NCBI GenBank assembly: GCA_002737625.1
Contig: NSIB01000013.1
Coordinates: forward strand, 1 to 33,749
Length of the DNA stretch: 33,749 nt
Source of the DNA: Flavobacteriales bacterium
GTDB taxonomy: Bacteria; Bacteroidota; Bacteroidia; NS11-12g; UBA955
Reading direction: 5' to 3'
Shown here: positions 8,427 through 17,365 of the stretch, one piece after another
How the letters are laid out: each line of letters opens with the position of its first letter
How positions within the stretch are numbered: the first letter of the stretch is position 1
Made by a program: the position numbers and the translations under genes
The notes under the pieces: generated by a model
The model's input: the letters and a program-made list of their open reading frames with translations, nothing else
Told to the model about the DNA's origin: nothing
The model's database searches: none

Positions 8427-9143
8427 ATGGATTTATCGTGGTTAGAGCGTTCAGAGCTCTTAATAGGAAGGGCATCACTTGAGAAATTGGCTCATAGCAA
8501 GGTGTTGATTGTAGGATTAGGTGGTGTTGGCAGTTTTGCCGCAGAATTTATTGCCAGGGCGGGGATAGGGAAATTAACCATCATTGATGGCGATATCGTG
8601 GATGTTACGAACAAGAACCGACAGTTACCCGCGCTAACAAGTACAATCGGAATGAAAAAGGCAGATTTAATGGCCGCTAGGATTAAAGATATAAATCCAG
8701 GGGTGTATTTAACTGTTATAGACACTTTTCAACGTCCTGAACACACGGAAGAATTGGTATCGTCGGAGAAATTCGATTATGTAATGGATTGTATAGACTC
8801 CATTACCCCTAAGGTGTATTTGATAAAAACATGCGTTGAACAAGGACAACGATTGATATCAAGTATGGGTGCAGGTGGTAAAATGGATGCATCTTCGGTG
8901 TTGGTTGCAGACATAAAGGATACCTATAACGACCCATTCGCTCGATTGGTTAGAAAAAGATTACACAAGCATGGCATCTACACTGGTTTCAAATCCGTGT
9001 TTAACACGGAATTGGTACACAGGGACTCGGTTAAGCTCACTGATGGAAGCAATTTCAAAAGGTCATTTTATGGTACAATTTCCTATATGCCTGCCCTTTT
9101 TGGCTTAAGAATGGCGGCTGAGGTGATAGAAGACTTACTTTGA
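8427..9143 (+). CDS. tcdA: tRNA threonylcarbamoyladenosine dehydratase (E1-like, ThiF/HesA family)
   Basis: 238 residues, near the 240-270 usual for TcdA (CsdL/YgdL). The enzyme uses ATP to cyclise t6A to ct6A at position 37 of ANN-decoding tRNAs. GLGGVGSFAAE at 30-40 is the Rossmann nucleotide loop. IIDGDIVDVTNKNRQLPAL at about 52-70 carries the E1-family Asp and the N..NRQ adenylation motif. DYVMDCIDSITPKVYLI is the conserved D.iDs...K segment, and LISSMGAGGKMDAS is highly typical of TcdA as against MoeB or ThiF. No rhodanese domain or CxxC zinc pairs are present, which also argues against MoeB. It is a single-gene unit, divergent from the protease with 37 bases between start codons. Confidence 0.88.
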   Translation: MDLSWLERSELLIGRASLEKLAHSKVLIVGLGGVGSFAAEFIARAGIGKLTIIDGDIVDVTNKNRQLPALTSTIGMKKADLMAARIKDINPGVYLTVIDTFQRPEHTEELVSSEKFDYVMDCIDSITPKVYLIKTCVEQGQRLISSMGAGGKMDASSVLVADIKDTYNDPFARLVRKRLHKHGIYTGFKSVFNTELVHRDSVKLTDGSNFKRSFYGTISYMPALFGLRMAAEVIEDLL

Positions 9144-9146
9144 TCT

Positions 9147-9177
9147 TTTGAGAATTCAAAAGGCTGACATATATTTG
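9147..9177 (+). promoter_or_regulatory. Complete -33/-7 promoter of the 9183 lipoprotein gene
   Basis: TTTG at 9147-9150, a 19-base spacer and TATATTTG at 9170-9177 make the best promoter in the window: both elements are exact and the spacing is standard for Bacteroidota. The -7 box ends 5 bases before the ATG at 9183. Confidence 0.7.
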
Positions 9178-9182
9178 GAAAC

Positions 9183-9650
9183 ATGATTATGAAAAAAACA
9201 CTATTAACATTATCGGCTGCTGCTTTATTATTCATCGCTGGATGTGATCCTGATTCAAAGACAAATGGCAACGCCATCGACATCAGTGGAAAGACCAAAC
9301 AAGAAGTATTCATGCTTCATTCTTGGGAGTTGAGTTCTTGGTTAGACAGTTCATCTCAAGACCAAGTTGAGAATATAGAAGCTTGTGCGAAAGATGATTT
9401 CTATACATTCAGCACCACATCTCAATTTCAAGTAAACCGCAATACAATAAAATGTAATACTGGTGAGACAAATGATGTATTACCATGGAGTATGACAAAT
9501 CCTAATTCCACGCAGGTAACAATGTTTACTTATACGTGGGATATTACTTCAATGACCGGCGAGCAAGTTGTTTTACGCCGCAAATACTTCTTCAACATCG
9601 GTGGAACTACAGTAGATATGTATTCTAAGGTGGTATTGAAAAAGCACTAA
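9183..9650 (+). CDS. Lipocalin-like lipoprotein
   Basis: 155 residues. The N-terminus is a lipoprotein signal ending in FIAGC, with Cys21 as the lipidation site. The remainder resembles the small Bacteroidota lipocalin-like lipoproteins: a W-containing first strand (LHSWELSSW), then ACAKDDFYTFSTTSQFQVNRN with a CxKDD..tF pattern followed by a second Cys, and a predicted run of beta strands to VVLKKH. The two inner Cys residues may form a disulphide, as they commonly seem to in the family. The ligand and role are unknown. The start at 9183 rather than the second ATG at 9189 is favoured by the promoter spacing. Its TAA stop overlaps the stop of the convergent TPR gene by 3 shared bases inside CTAA. 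Confidence 0.65.
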   Translation: MIMKKTLLTLSAAALLFIAGCDPDSKTNGNAIDISGKTKQEVFMLHSWELSSWLDSSSQDQVENIEACAKDDFYTFSTTSQFQVNRNTIKCNTGETNDVLPWSMTNPNSTQVTMFTYTWDITSMTGEQVVLRRKYFFNIGGTTVDMYSKVVLKKH

Positions 9651-10651
9651 TGAATTGATTTCATACCTTCTTTGGCAAGTTCCAAAGAAGGATTTATTGA
9701 AAGAGCGGTTTTGTATGATAGCAAAGCCGCTTTTTTATTGCCCAATTTTTCTTGATTGTATCCAATTAAACAATGGGCATTGGCATTGGTAGATTCTAAA
9801 TCAAGGGTTTTATTGCACCAGTCGATGGATTCTTCATAATTATCAAAAAGCGACTGGATTACCGCTATGTTGTAATGAGCCAAGATATGATTTGGATTGA
9901 TTTTAATTGCCCTATCATAGTATTCTATAGCAACCGCGTATTTTTCTTTTTGCTGCATAACCAATGCATACGTATAAAGCGCTTCGTCATTAAATTCATT
10001 CATTCTAACTGCTTTTGAGGCCCATTGTTCTGTCATAGGGTCATTGCTGTGATAAAGAAATAACGTTTTTTGCATGACTGCATTAAAATTCTCCGGATTT
10101 TTTAGGAGGGCGTTTTCGATAACTTTTTGGGCAGAGACCGTATCTTTTTGTTCTTTAAAAGCGATTGAAATCAAAACATAGGCATCGTCTGAGAAATCTA
10201 TTTGATCCGTTAATGGATTTAATAGGTCGATGGATTTGTCATATTCCTGCCTAGCTAGATAGTATTTTGCCAACAAAAACGATGCTTCAGGATAGTCGGA
10301 TTTGATTTTTATGGCTTGAATTAAATGTTCCTTGGTTTTGTTGGAATTCGTAGAATCCATGGAAATTAAGGATTCCGCACATTTATAGTGATAAAGTGCT
10401 TGCTTTGGATTGATTGAGATTGCGGTTTCAAAATCTAAGATCGCATCATTGTATTTTTTTTCAAAATAAAACGTGTTAGCCCGTTTGTAATACAATTCAG
10501 CATCATTCGGGTTGTTGTTGATTTTTAATGAAATGCCTCGAATTTCTTCCGAAAAAGTTGTGTCGGTTTCACTAATAAAACGGCCGGAATTTCGGTTGCT
10601 GTTGCAAGAAAGAACAGCGATTAGAACGATTGACAAAACAATCTTCATCAT
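9647..10651 (-). CDS. TPR-repeat lipoprotein directly behind tRNA-Leu
   Basis: 334 residues. The lipoprotein signal MMKIVLSIVLIAVLSC puts lipidation at Cys16. About seven tetratricopeptide repeats follow, with clear consensus stretches such as AELYYKRANTFYFEKKYNDA, AIEYYDRAIKINPNHILAHYN and AALLSYKTALSINPSLELA. Such proteins act as protein-protein scaffolds in the periplasm or on the outer membrane; the partner is unknown. The start is the ATG at 10651 or the adjacent ATG at 10648, because upstream in-frame codons lie within tRNA-Leu, which ends only 3 bases before. No TAnnTTTG box lies within the tRNA, so the mRNA is probably made as a tRNA-mRNA precursor. The gene ends tail-to-tail with the lipoprotein gene at 9183. 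Confidence 0.8.
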   Translation of the reverse strand: MMKIVLSIVLIAVLSCNSNRNSGRFISETDTTFSEEIRGISLKINNNPNDAELYYKRANTFYFEKKYNDAILDFETAISINPKQALYHYKCAESLISMDSTNSNKTKEHLIQAIKIKSDYPEASFLLAKYYLARQEYDKSIDLLNPLTDQIDFSDDAYVLISIAFKEQKDTVSAQKVIENALLKNPENFNAVMQKTLFLYHSNDPMTEQWASKAVRMNEFNDEALYTYALVMQQKEKYAVAIEYYDRAIKINPNHILAHYNIAVIQSLFDNYEESIDWCNKTLDLESTNANAHCLIGYNQEKLGNKKAALLSYKTALSINPSLELAKEGMKSIH

Positions 10652-10654
10652 TTG

Positions 10655-10740
10655 TGCTCGGGACGGGAATCGAACCCGTACTCTCATTACTGAAAACAGG
10701 ATTTTAAGTCCTGCGCGTCTACCTATTCCGCCACCCGAGC
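10655..10740 (-). tRNA. tRNA-Leu (anticodon TAA)
   Basis: An 86-base class II tRNA. The acceptor stem is GCTCGGG pairing with CCCGAGC, and the discriminator base is A. The D-arm region GGCGGAATAGGTAGACGC is the usual leucine sequence. The anticodon stem CAGGA/TCCTG encloses the loop CTTAAAA, with anticodon TAA at 10704-10706. A long variable arm and a T arm of CGGGTTCGATTCCCG follow. CCA is not encoded: the next bases are CAA and then the ATG of the TPR gene. It decodes UUA. Confidence 0.95.
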
Positions 10741-10747
10741 CGAACTG

Positions 10748-10755
10748 CGAAGATA
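10748..10755 (-). promoter_or_regulatory. Probable -7 box of the tRNA-Leu/TPR unit
   Basis: TATCTTCG on the minus strand differs from TAnnTTTG by one base and ends 7 bases before the tRNA 5' end. It lies between the tRNA and the end of the ornithine aminotransferase gene, so the tRNA need not depend on read-through. Confidence 0.4.
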
Positions 10756-10770
10756 GAAAATTACTGCCGA

Positions 10771-11997
10771 TTATTTTGCAATTTCCCGAATAGAAAAGTT
10801 GATGATTTGTAACGCTTCGTTAATCTGACTGGCATTTATTGTTAAGGGCGGTGCAAATCGAATCGTGTGTGTATGTGTTTGTTTTGCGAGTAATCCATTT
10901 GATTTCAAAGCGATACATACATCATAAGCGGACTTTCCGTTACCAAATGGTTCAATATCTATGGCGTTTAACAAGCCTTTACCTCTTACTGTCTTTACGA
11001 TGGGCGAATTGATTTCTTTTAGACCATTTCTAAAAATTTCACCCATTTCCGCAGCATTTTGTGACAACGATTCGTTAACCAAAACTTCCAAAGCGGCGAT
11101 GGCAACGGCACAAGCCAATGGATTTCCACCGAAAGTAGAGCCATGTTGACCTGGATGCAGAACACCCATAATTTCGTTAGATGCGAGTACTGCGCTCACT
11201 GGAAACACTCCACCCCCTAAGGCTTTTCCCAATATCAAAATGTCCGGCTTCACTTGGGCGTGATCACAGCAAAGCATTGCGCCTGTCCTGCCCAATCCTG
11301 TTTGAACTTCATCAGCAATCATTAGAATATTATATTTTGAACATAGGTCACGTACTTGCTTCAAATAATCATCGCTTGGCATAATAACCCCAGCCTCACC
11401 TTGAATGGGCTCCACCATAAACGCAGCAACATTTGAATCTTGGAATGCTTGCTCTAACGCTTGTATATTATTGTACTCAACTATCTCAAATCCCGGAACG
11501 AAAGGCCCAAAGTCTGCATAACTATCTGCATCCTGCGACGTAGAAATGGCCGCGATGGTTCTTCCCCAAAAATTTCCCGATGCAAATAGGATTTTCGCTT
11601 GATTGCTAGGAATGCCTTTAACCGTATATCCCCATTTTCTCGCGAGTTTTACCGCGGTCTCCCCTCCTTCTACACCTGTATTCATAGGTAATACACGATC
11701 AAAACCGAGTAGCTTCGTGATGTATTGCTCAAAAGGACCGAGTTGGTCGTTGTGAAATGCTCTGCTTGTAAGAGTTAATTTCCTACTTTGAGTAACCAGT
11801 GCTTCAATGATTTTGGGATGACAATGGCCTTGATTGACTGCAGAATAGGCTGATAAAAAATCAAAATATCTCTTGTCTTCAACATCCCAAACGAAAATGC
11901 CCTCACCCCTATTTAATACAACAGGTAATGGATGATAATTATGTGCACCATATTCGTTCTCAAGAGCAATGAAATCAGCGCTTTTCCGTGTTTTCAT
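10771..11997 (-). CDS. rocD: Ornithine aminotransferase
   Basis: 408 residues from the ATG at 11997. This PLP enzyme of class III moves the delta-amino group of ornithine to 2-oxoglutarate, giving glutamate semialdehyde and linking arginine and proline metabolism. Diagnostic features are [12 protein letters not shown] near the N-terminus, [37 protein letters not shown], the cofactor segment [14 protein letters not shown], and ILGKALGGG with the Schiff-base Lys258; [11 protein letters not shown] follows. The fold-type I pattern is complete. An in-frame codon at 12039 would add 14 residues, but a TACCTTCG promoter-like box ends 4 bases before the ATG at 11997 and the shorter protein fits the family length. 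It is divergent from the large outer-membrane protein gene. Confidence 0.94.
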   Translation of the reverse strand: MKTRKSADFIALENEYGAHNYHPLPVVLNRGEGIFVWDVEDKRYFDFLSAYSAVNQGHCHPKIIEALVTQSRKLTLTSRAFHNDQLGPFEQYITKLLGFDRVLPMNTGVEGGETAVKLARKWGYTVKGIPSNQAKILFASGNFWGRTIAAISTSQDADSYADFGPFVPGFEIVEYNNIQALEQAFQDSNVAAFMVEPIQGEAGVIMPSDDYLKQVRDLCSKYNILMIADEVQTGLGRTGAMLCCDHAQVKPDILILGKALGGGVFPVSAVLASNEIMGVLHPGQHGSTFGGNPLACAVAIAALEVLVNESLSQNAAEMGEIFRNGLKEINSPIVKTVRGKGLLNAIDIEPFGNGKSAYDVCIALKSNGLLAKQTHTHTIRFAPPLTINASQINEALQIINFSIREIAK

Positions 11998-12001
11998 TCC
12001 A

Positions 12002-12009
12002 CGAAGGTA
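12002..12009 (-). promoter_or_regulatory. Probable -7 box of rocD
   Basis: TACCTTCG differs from TAnnTTTG by one base and ends 4 bases before the ATG at 11997. It shares a 59-base divergent region with the promoter of the gene starting at 12057. Confidence 0.4.
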
Positions 12010-12023
12010 AGTAACATTAATGA

Positions 12024-12055
12024 TTTGTCTTTGCTCCAAAACAATTGTATATTCG
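12024..12055 (+). promoter_or_regulatory. Probable promoter of the outer-membrane protein gene
   Basis: TTTG at 12024-12027, a 20-base spacer and TATATTCG at 12048-12055 fit the -33/-7 pattern with one mismatch. The box ends only one base before the ATG at 12057, so translation may instead begin at the GTG at 12063, or the true box may be different. Confidence 0.35.
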
Positions 12056-12056
12056 G

Positions 12057-15000
12057 ATGTTTGTGAAGTCTAGGGTTTTAAAATATAAACAGCAATTAAA
12101 GTCTTGTTTGACCAAGCTTTTGGCGTTGCTGTTCATGGGGTTTACATCCCAAATACCAATTTCGGCTAAATCCCATTCCATTGAGTTGACTTATGGAAGA
12201 ATACATTTGAATTTCAACATCAACGATTCATCAGTTTTATCTAACAAACCCTTCATTGATTCCATTTTTAGAATTGCTGAGTTGAATTATCAAGATTTGG
12301 AGGGCTTGCTGGGATATAAATCTAGTTTGCAGTTCACTGCAACGATTTACAATGATTTAAATGATTATCATGAAGCACTTAAGTTAAATGCAGTTTGGCT
12401 AGAGCGAATATCAGGCAAAGTTCATTATTCCCAAGAGTACAATTATCCGATATATGTTAACTGCACCTATGACCAAATTAAAACACAATGTATTTATACG
12501 CTTTCCCATTTTGTGTTTCATGAGTTTTTACTAGGCATCAGTGTACGTCAAAAATTAAGTCAAACGGGCTTCCATACGATCCCAATTTGGTACCTGCAAG
12601 GATTGGGGTCCTATTTGGCATCTGGGTGGAATGCCAATTCTGCTGACGAATATGCATTTTATGAAAGTAAGGGCGGATTCAAATCCCCCAATCAAATTGT
12701 GCCAATGGGTGCTCAAGTGTACGGCAAGAAGATCTGGCGTGATTTGTTTCAAACATATGGAAAATCAGTCGTTTCTACGATGATGTTCGTACTTAAATAT
12801 ACCGGGAATGCAGAGTCCGCCATTGAATATGTAACGGGTAAATCATTTGATATTTGGAATAACGAGAGACTAACGGGTAAAAATCAACCTGTGGGAACGT
12901 CTATTGTCACCGAAATAGATTTGCCATTGAAGTATCGCACAATCCCAATCCGGAGGATAACAAAATATAATGAAAACATGGCTATTCAATGGTTTAGTCC
13001 TGGATTGATAATGGTTTCATTATATAATTCCTTATCCAAGAAATTGAACGATTTGATCAGTTATGAATACCCTGTCCTGATTGATGAGTTGGACTTTCAA
13101 CCCATGAAATTGGTGGGTTTTTTAAGCATAGAGAGATCTTCGCAAAAACCACCACGGTCCACCATTATATTATTGTCCTTGGAGTTGGTGGTGAATCACC
13201 GTCGAACACTGGTTTTTATTGATAGTTTGGGTAAAATTAGACACTTCATAGATTTGGGTCCAGAAAAATTACACCCCATTCAATCTTCATTATCGATTGA
13301 TGATAAAAGTACACAGCATAAACAAAATCCTTTAGGTAATACCGAAGAGGTTATCACTTATTCGGTGGTTGGATATCAAATGGGCGAAAATAAATTGATA
13401 AGAGCCAAATTTATTCTGGATGAAACATGGAAAGGGGATTATTACAAGCATAGCGTAACCGCGAATCAGTTTTTGAATCAAGGATTTGCCTATTTGTTTT
13501 ATAAAAATCGTAAATCATCTTTCTGGCAACCAATTTCATTTGGCGAAGTGTATGCAGAGAGATTATTTATGGAACGCCTAGATTTTGCGAATGAACAAAA
13601 TAATTCCATTTATTACGCTATTGATTTACAAAAAATCGAAAAAGATCGTTGGCTGATGTTATTTAATCAATTGGTTGGCAACGTAACGAAGACACTCCGT
13701 GCTGATACATTAACTGAAAAACCCATCGTTCGGGGATTGGTAATAGAAGGGCAAGGGCAGTTGAGTTATGTTCAAAGCGAGGGTGAGGTTTGGCGACTAC
13801 GCTTTTATCATTTCAAAGACAATTCTGATTATCGCTGGCAATCGGAAGTTAAAAACAGTTTCTATACTCAGGCTTCAGTAAATGGATTGAATAATATTAT
13901 CGAATCGAGTTTTGCGAGTTCATTGACATCTGTGCGCCTTTTGGATCCAGCAAAAGAAACAATTAGGGAACTGGAGTTATTGGCAAAAAATGATAGTATA
14001 AGCAATCAGAAGAAAAAGAAGCTCCCATACAAAATTCCGTCCAATTCAGTAGAAGTTGATTCTCTACAAAGTTCATGGGAATATTGGGTAGCATTTCCAA
14101 AACGAACTTGGCTCACATTGTTAAATAATAAAAAAATGCTTCATTATTCAGGCAAGTACGACAGTTCAAAGGCGAGAAATTCGTATTATTTAAGTCAAGG
14201 TGGATTGTATTTTGGCAATGGGGACTATCCTCTGCCATACCTGAATGAAATAAAACCACATTTAATTTACAATCAACCATTTACACCAGAAATGCGATTT
14301 TATTTGATTGATAAAAATCACAATTATCGCATGTCTTTTGGCATACTATCAAACATCGCCTTGAATCGGTTGGGGCTTAGGATGTATCAAACATTTAATT
14401 GGGGTAGATATCAAATTGAACAGCAACTGTTAGCTCGAAATCGAACATTTTATTTGAATGAGATGTCGCTCAAGAAAAATGCCACAAATTTTTTCAGTGT
14501 ATCTATTCGCAGGAATTGGATTTCGAATTTCTCCTTGTCTTGCGGTTTGCAAATTATTGAAGATAAGTATTTTGATAAGGTAGTAAACCCAGGATTTTCA
14601 TCATTTAAAAACTATAAGTTCCAATCGGCGGGATTGATTTTTGGCCTTAACTGGAATAACCGTGAACACTCATTCAGAAAGGAGAAGTCATGGCTCATAT
14701 CGTTGAATTCCACCATTAAAATCAATCAAGTGAATACGGCCAAAGTGATACCGAACAGAGTTTATGTAAATGGCAATAGTTTGGGAACGTCGTATTTATT
14801 TTACTTAGCCATTAAAATTAATAAACAATTGATTAGAGGTGTTTACTTGAAGTCAAACATTATGGCAAATAAATCGGCAGGAAATGCATTAACCTTGTTT
14901 TGGGTTGGGGGTTCTGAAGGTTGGATTAATAGAGATATGTGGCAAACGGATATCGCGGCCGAATATTCAAATACTAAATATTTGTATCGGGCCAACGGCG

Positions 15001-15398
15001 GTTTTGTTAGAGGTTTTCTTATGGGGGAGCGAATTGGAACAGGTTCCCTATCGATGCAGAATGAAATTCTATTGCAACCATTCAAACAACTTAGGCAAAA
15101 GATTATCAAGCAGCATTTTTACGAATCGCTGACTTTGTATGGGTTTTTAGATATCGGGACTGCATTTATCGGCAATTCGCCGGCCAATCCAATGAACCCT
15201 TTTAATACTATTGTAGTAAACACTCCCAATTACTGGATGTCGATCACCTCAAAACGCAATCCCTATTTGGTAGGCACAGGCCTAGGAGTCAGTTCAAATG
15301 TACTTCGAACGCCAATACGCTATGAATTGGCTTTTGGTTTGAAAGAAGGCAAATTGATGCCTCCAATCCAACAAGTTTGTATGTCGTGGTTTTTTTAA
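12057..15398 (+). CDS. Large outer-membrane protein: degenerate peptidase-MA-like domain plus C-terminal beta-barrel
   Basis: 1113 residues from the ATG at 12057; an in-frame TTG at 12045 is less likely. A signal peptide covers about residues 1-38, ending near ISA. Residues of about 45-260 resemble the gluzincin 'peptidase MA' domain, but HEFLL at 155-159 stands where HExxH is expected, so the second His is lost, and [10 protein letters not shown] has Gln181 in place of the usual Glu. The domain therefore looks catalytically dead. The middle, about 290-690, is beta-rich and unassigned. The last 380 or so residues resemble a surface-antigen-type barrel ([41 protein letters not shown]) and end in an aromatic WFF, as outer-membrane barrels do. 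I recall Bacteroidota relatives labelled TolB-like, but no clear TolB propeller is seen. The function is unknown. Confidence 0.68.
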   Translation: MFVKSRVLKYKQQLKSCLTKLLALLFMGFTSQIPISAKSHSIELTYGRIHLNFNINDSSVLSNKPFIDSIFRIAELNYQDLEGLLGYKSSLQFTATIYNDLNDYHEALKLNAVWLERISGKVHYSQEYNYPIYVNCTYDQIKTQCIYTLSHFVFHEFLLGISVRQKLSQTGFHTIPIWYLQGLGSYLASGWNANSADEYAFYESKGGFKSPNQIVPMGAQVYGKKIWRDLFQTYGKSVVSTMMFVLKYTGNAESAIEYVTGKSFDIWNNERLTGKNQPVGTSIVTEIDLPLKYRTIPIRRITKYNENMAIQWFSPGLIMVSLYNSLSKKLNDLISYEYPVLIDELDFQPMKLVGFLSIERSSQKPPRSTIILLSLELVVNHRRTLVFIDSLGKIRHFIDLGPEKLHPIQSSLSIDDKSTQHKQNPLGNTEEVITYSVVGYQMGENKLIRAKFILDETWKGDYYKHSVTANQFLNQGFAYLFYKNRKSSFWQPISFGEVYAERLFMERLDFANEQNNSIYYAIDLQKIEKDRWLMLFNQLVGNVTKTLRADTLTEKPIVRGLVIEGQGQLSYVQSEGEVWRLRFYHFKDNSDYRWQSEVKNSFYTQASVNGLNNIIESSFASSLTSVRLLDPAKETIRELELLAKNDSISNQKKKKLPYKIPSNSVEVDSLQSSWEYWVAFPKRTWLTLLNNKKMLHYSGKYDSSKARNSYYLSQGGLYFGNGDYPLPYLNEIKPHLIYNQPFTPEMRFYLIDKNHNYRMSFGILSNIALNRLGLRMYQTFNWGRYQIEQQLLARNRTFYLNEMSLKKNATNFFSVSIRRNWISNFSLSCGLQIIEDKYFDKVVNPGFSSFKNYKFQSAGLIFGLNWNNREHSFRKEKSWLISLNSTIKINQVNTAKVIPNRVYVNGNSLGTSYLFYLAIKINKQLIRGVYLKSNIMANKSAGNALTLFWVGGSEGWINRDMWQTDIAAEYSNTKYLYRANGGFVRGFLMGERIGTGSLSMQNEILLQPFKQLRQKIIKQHFYESLTLYGFLDIGTAFIGNSPANPMNPFNTIVVNTPNYWMSITSKRNPYLVGTGLGVSSNVLRTPIRYELAFGLKEGKLMPPIQQVCMSWFF

Positions 15399-15466
15399 TT
15401 AAATACTCGCGAAATGATGCGTTAAAATAGCCAATTTGTGTTTATTTTGCAGATTATATATACAAC

Positions 15467-16492
15467 ATGAGTTTTTTCAGTTTTCTAACCCAGGAACTTG
15501 CCATCGATTTAGGTACAGCGAACACACTTATCATTTATAAGGATAAGGTTGTTGTCGACGAACCTAGTATCATCGCAATTGAACGAAATACGGGCAATGT
15601 GATTGCCATTGGCAAAGATGCGATGCAGATGTTTGGAAAGGAAAACGAGGGCATCAAAACAATTAGGCCGTTGAAAGATGGAGTAATTGCGGATTTCCAA
15701 GCGGCTGAGCACATGATTCGAGGCATGATTAAGATGATGAATCAGAAACAGCGTTGGATATCGCCTCAACTTAAAATGGTTATATGTATTCCTTCTGGAA
15801 TTACTGAAGTTGAAAAAAGGGCCGTGAAAGACAGTGCAGAGCGCAGTGGTGCCAAGGAAGTTTATTTGATTCATGAGCCGATGGCGGCAGCGGTAGGAAT
15901 TGGGATAGATGTAACACAACCTCAAGGCAATATGATAGTAGATATTGGCGGCGGTACGACTGAAATTGCAATTATTGCGTTGGGCGGTATTGTTTGCGAC
16001 GAAAGTATTCGTGTAGCGGGCGATGAATTTAACTTAGATATTTTAGAATACATGCGCAGAGAACACAACTTGTTGATTGGTGAACGCACTGCAGAGAAAA
16101 TTAAAATACATATTGGTTCGGCTTTACAAGAATTGGATTCACCACCTGAGGACTACGCGGTGTTTGGCAGAGATTTAATGACGGGCATTCCAAAACAGAT
16201 TATTGTGAGTTATAGTGAAATCGCGAGGTCACTTGATAAAAGTATTATGAAAGTAGAAGAAGCTGTTTTACGTGCTCTAGAGCAATCTCCACCCGAACTG
16301 AGTGCTGATATTTTAACCAATGGTATTTGGCTTACCGGTGGGGGTGCATTGCTTCGAGGTCTCGACAAACGGATTTCAGCCAAAACAAAGTTAAAAGTGC
16401 ATATCGCAGAAGATCCTCTTCGTGCCGTTGTTCGTGGTACTGGTACTGCATTAAAGAATATCGGTCGTTTCAAGTTTTTAATGACAGCTTAA
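15467..16492 (+). CDS. mreB: Rod-shape-determining actin homologue MreB
   Basis: 341 residues, standard MreB length. The actin-fold nucleotide site is complete: phosphate-1 loop DLGTANT at 14-20, phosphate-2 loop DIGGGTTEIAI from residue 159, and adenosine loop TGGGALLRGLD from residue 290. MreB polymerises on the inner face of the membrane and guides lateral wall synthesis. The N-terminal MSFFSFLTQ may form the membrane-contacting stretch. It is the first gene of a five-gene elongasome operon, with mreC 12 bases downstream. The 68 bases before it are AT-rich, with TTTG at 15435-15438 but no exact TAnnTTTG at the right spacing. Confidence 0.97.
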   Translation: MSFFSFLTQELAIDLGTANTLIIYKDKVVVDEPSIIAIERNTGNVIAIGKDAMQMFGKENEGIKTIRPLKDGVIADFQAAEHMIRGMIKMMNQKQRWISPQLKMVICIPSGITEVEKRAVKDSAERSGAKEVYLIHEPMAAAVGIGIDVTQPQGNMIVDIGGGTTEIAIIALGGIVCDESIRVAGDEFNLDILEYMRREHNLLIGERTAEKIKIHIGSALQELDSPPEDYAVFGRDLMTGIPKQIIVSYSEIARSLDKSIMKVEEAVLRALEQSPPELSADILTNGIWLTGGGALLRGLDKRISAKTKLKVHIAEDPLRAVVRGTGTALKNIGRFKFLMTA

Positions 16493-16504
16493 TTTTAGTC
16501 AATC

Positions 16505-17365
16505 ATGTTGGTAATATTCCGTTGGATACGGAATCAGGCATACCCCCTACTCTATATTTTACTGCTGTTAAGTGCGGTTACGCAAATTTTTAGGTATCAT
16601 TTTTACCAGCACAGTATCTATTTTGGTCATGCCTTGGGTGTACACCGAAATATTGATAAATGGCGAACGGGTATTACCAGTTATTTTAAATTAAGGACTA
16701 CGAATGAGCAGTTGGTTAGAGAAAATGGCTTATTAAGAAATCAATTAAATTGGAATCTCACAAGCAATTCTCCCAATGGAGCTCTGTCATACAAGGATAC
16801 CTTCACTAAAACTTTAATTAAATACAAATACATACCCGCCCGGGTTATCCGTAATTCGGTGAATGAACAGAACAACTTTATTGTTCTTGACCGAGGCTAT
16901 AAAGACGGAATAAAAAAACACATGTCCGTTATTTGCCCAATGGGAATTGTTGGAGTTGTTGTAGAATCTGCAGCGCATTATTCATTGGTTATGTCGGTCT
17001 TGAATTCGAAATTCGAAATCACACCCTATTTTTACAACCTCAAAATTAGTCAAGGTGTGATTTCATGGAACGGTGAAGATCCGAACTATTTGGATTTAGA
17101 AGAAGTGAATCGATTTGTTAAATTAAAAAATGGCATGAAACTCTATACCAGCAACTATTCACTACTGTTTCCCGCTGGTATTCCCATAGGTACTATTGAG
17201 AAATCCGAATCCAATTTGAAATCTAACTTTTATAGTATTAAAGTAAAATTGGCTACGGACTTTAGTCAGTTAGATGTGGTTACAGTTGTAAAAAATATTC
17301 ATCAAAACGAATTGGATGTATTAAACAAATTCATACCATCGGAAGAAGGAGGAGCCCATGATTGA
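16505..17365 (+). CDS. mreC: Rod-shape-determining protein MreC
   Basis: 286 residues. A single N-terminal membrane segment covers about residues 12-30. A short coiled coil follows around 60-80 (TTNEQLVRENGLLRNQL), then the periplasmic two-barrel region with the typical segments NNFIVLDRGYKDGI, MGIVGVVVESAAHYSLVMSVLN and LLFPAGIPIGTIEK. MreC bridges MreB and MreD to PBP2 in the periplasm and activates wall synthesis. It overlaps mreD by 8 bases (ATGATTGA), which points to coupled translation. Confidence 0.95.
   Translation: MLVIFRWIRNQAYPLLYILLLLSAVTQIFRYHFYQHSIYFGHALGVHRNIDKWRTGITSYFKLRTTNEQLVRENGLLRNQLNWNLTSNSPNGALSYKDTFTKTLIKYKYIPARVIRNSVNEQNNFIVLDRGYKDGIKKHMSVICPMGIVGVVVESAAHYSLVMSVLNSKFEITPYFYNLKISQGVISWNGEDPNYLDLEEVNRFVKLKNGMKLYTSNYSLLFPAGIPIGTIEKSESNLKSNFYSIKVKLATDFSQLDVVTVVKNIHQNELDVLNKFIPSEEGGAHD

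Noticed and set aside
10652-10687. A 12-residue N-terminal extension of the TPR lipoprotein.
   Set aside because: It is translated from tRNA-Leu sequence and would spoil the lipoprotein signal peptide.
11998-12039. A 14-residue N-terminal extension of ornithine aminotransferase.
   Set aside because: It would span the promoter-like box at 12002-12009 and exceeds the normal family length; the ATG at 11997 is better.
15435-15466. Possible mreB promoter (TTTG at 15435, AT-rich TATATATA near 15455).
   Set aside because: No exact TAnnTTTG sits at 19-21 bases from the TTTG; candidate boxes conflict, so no site is called.
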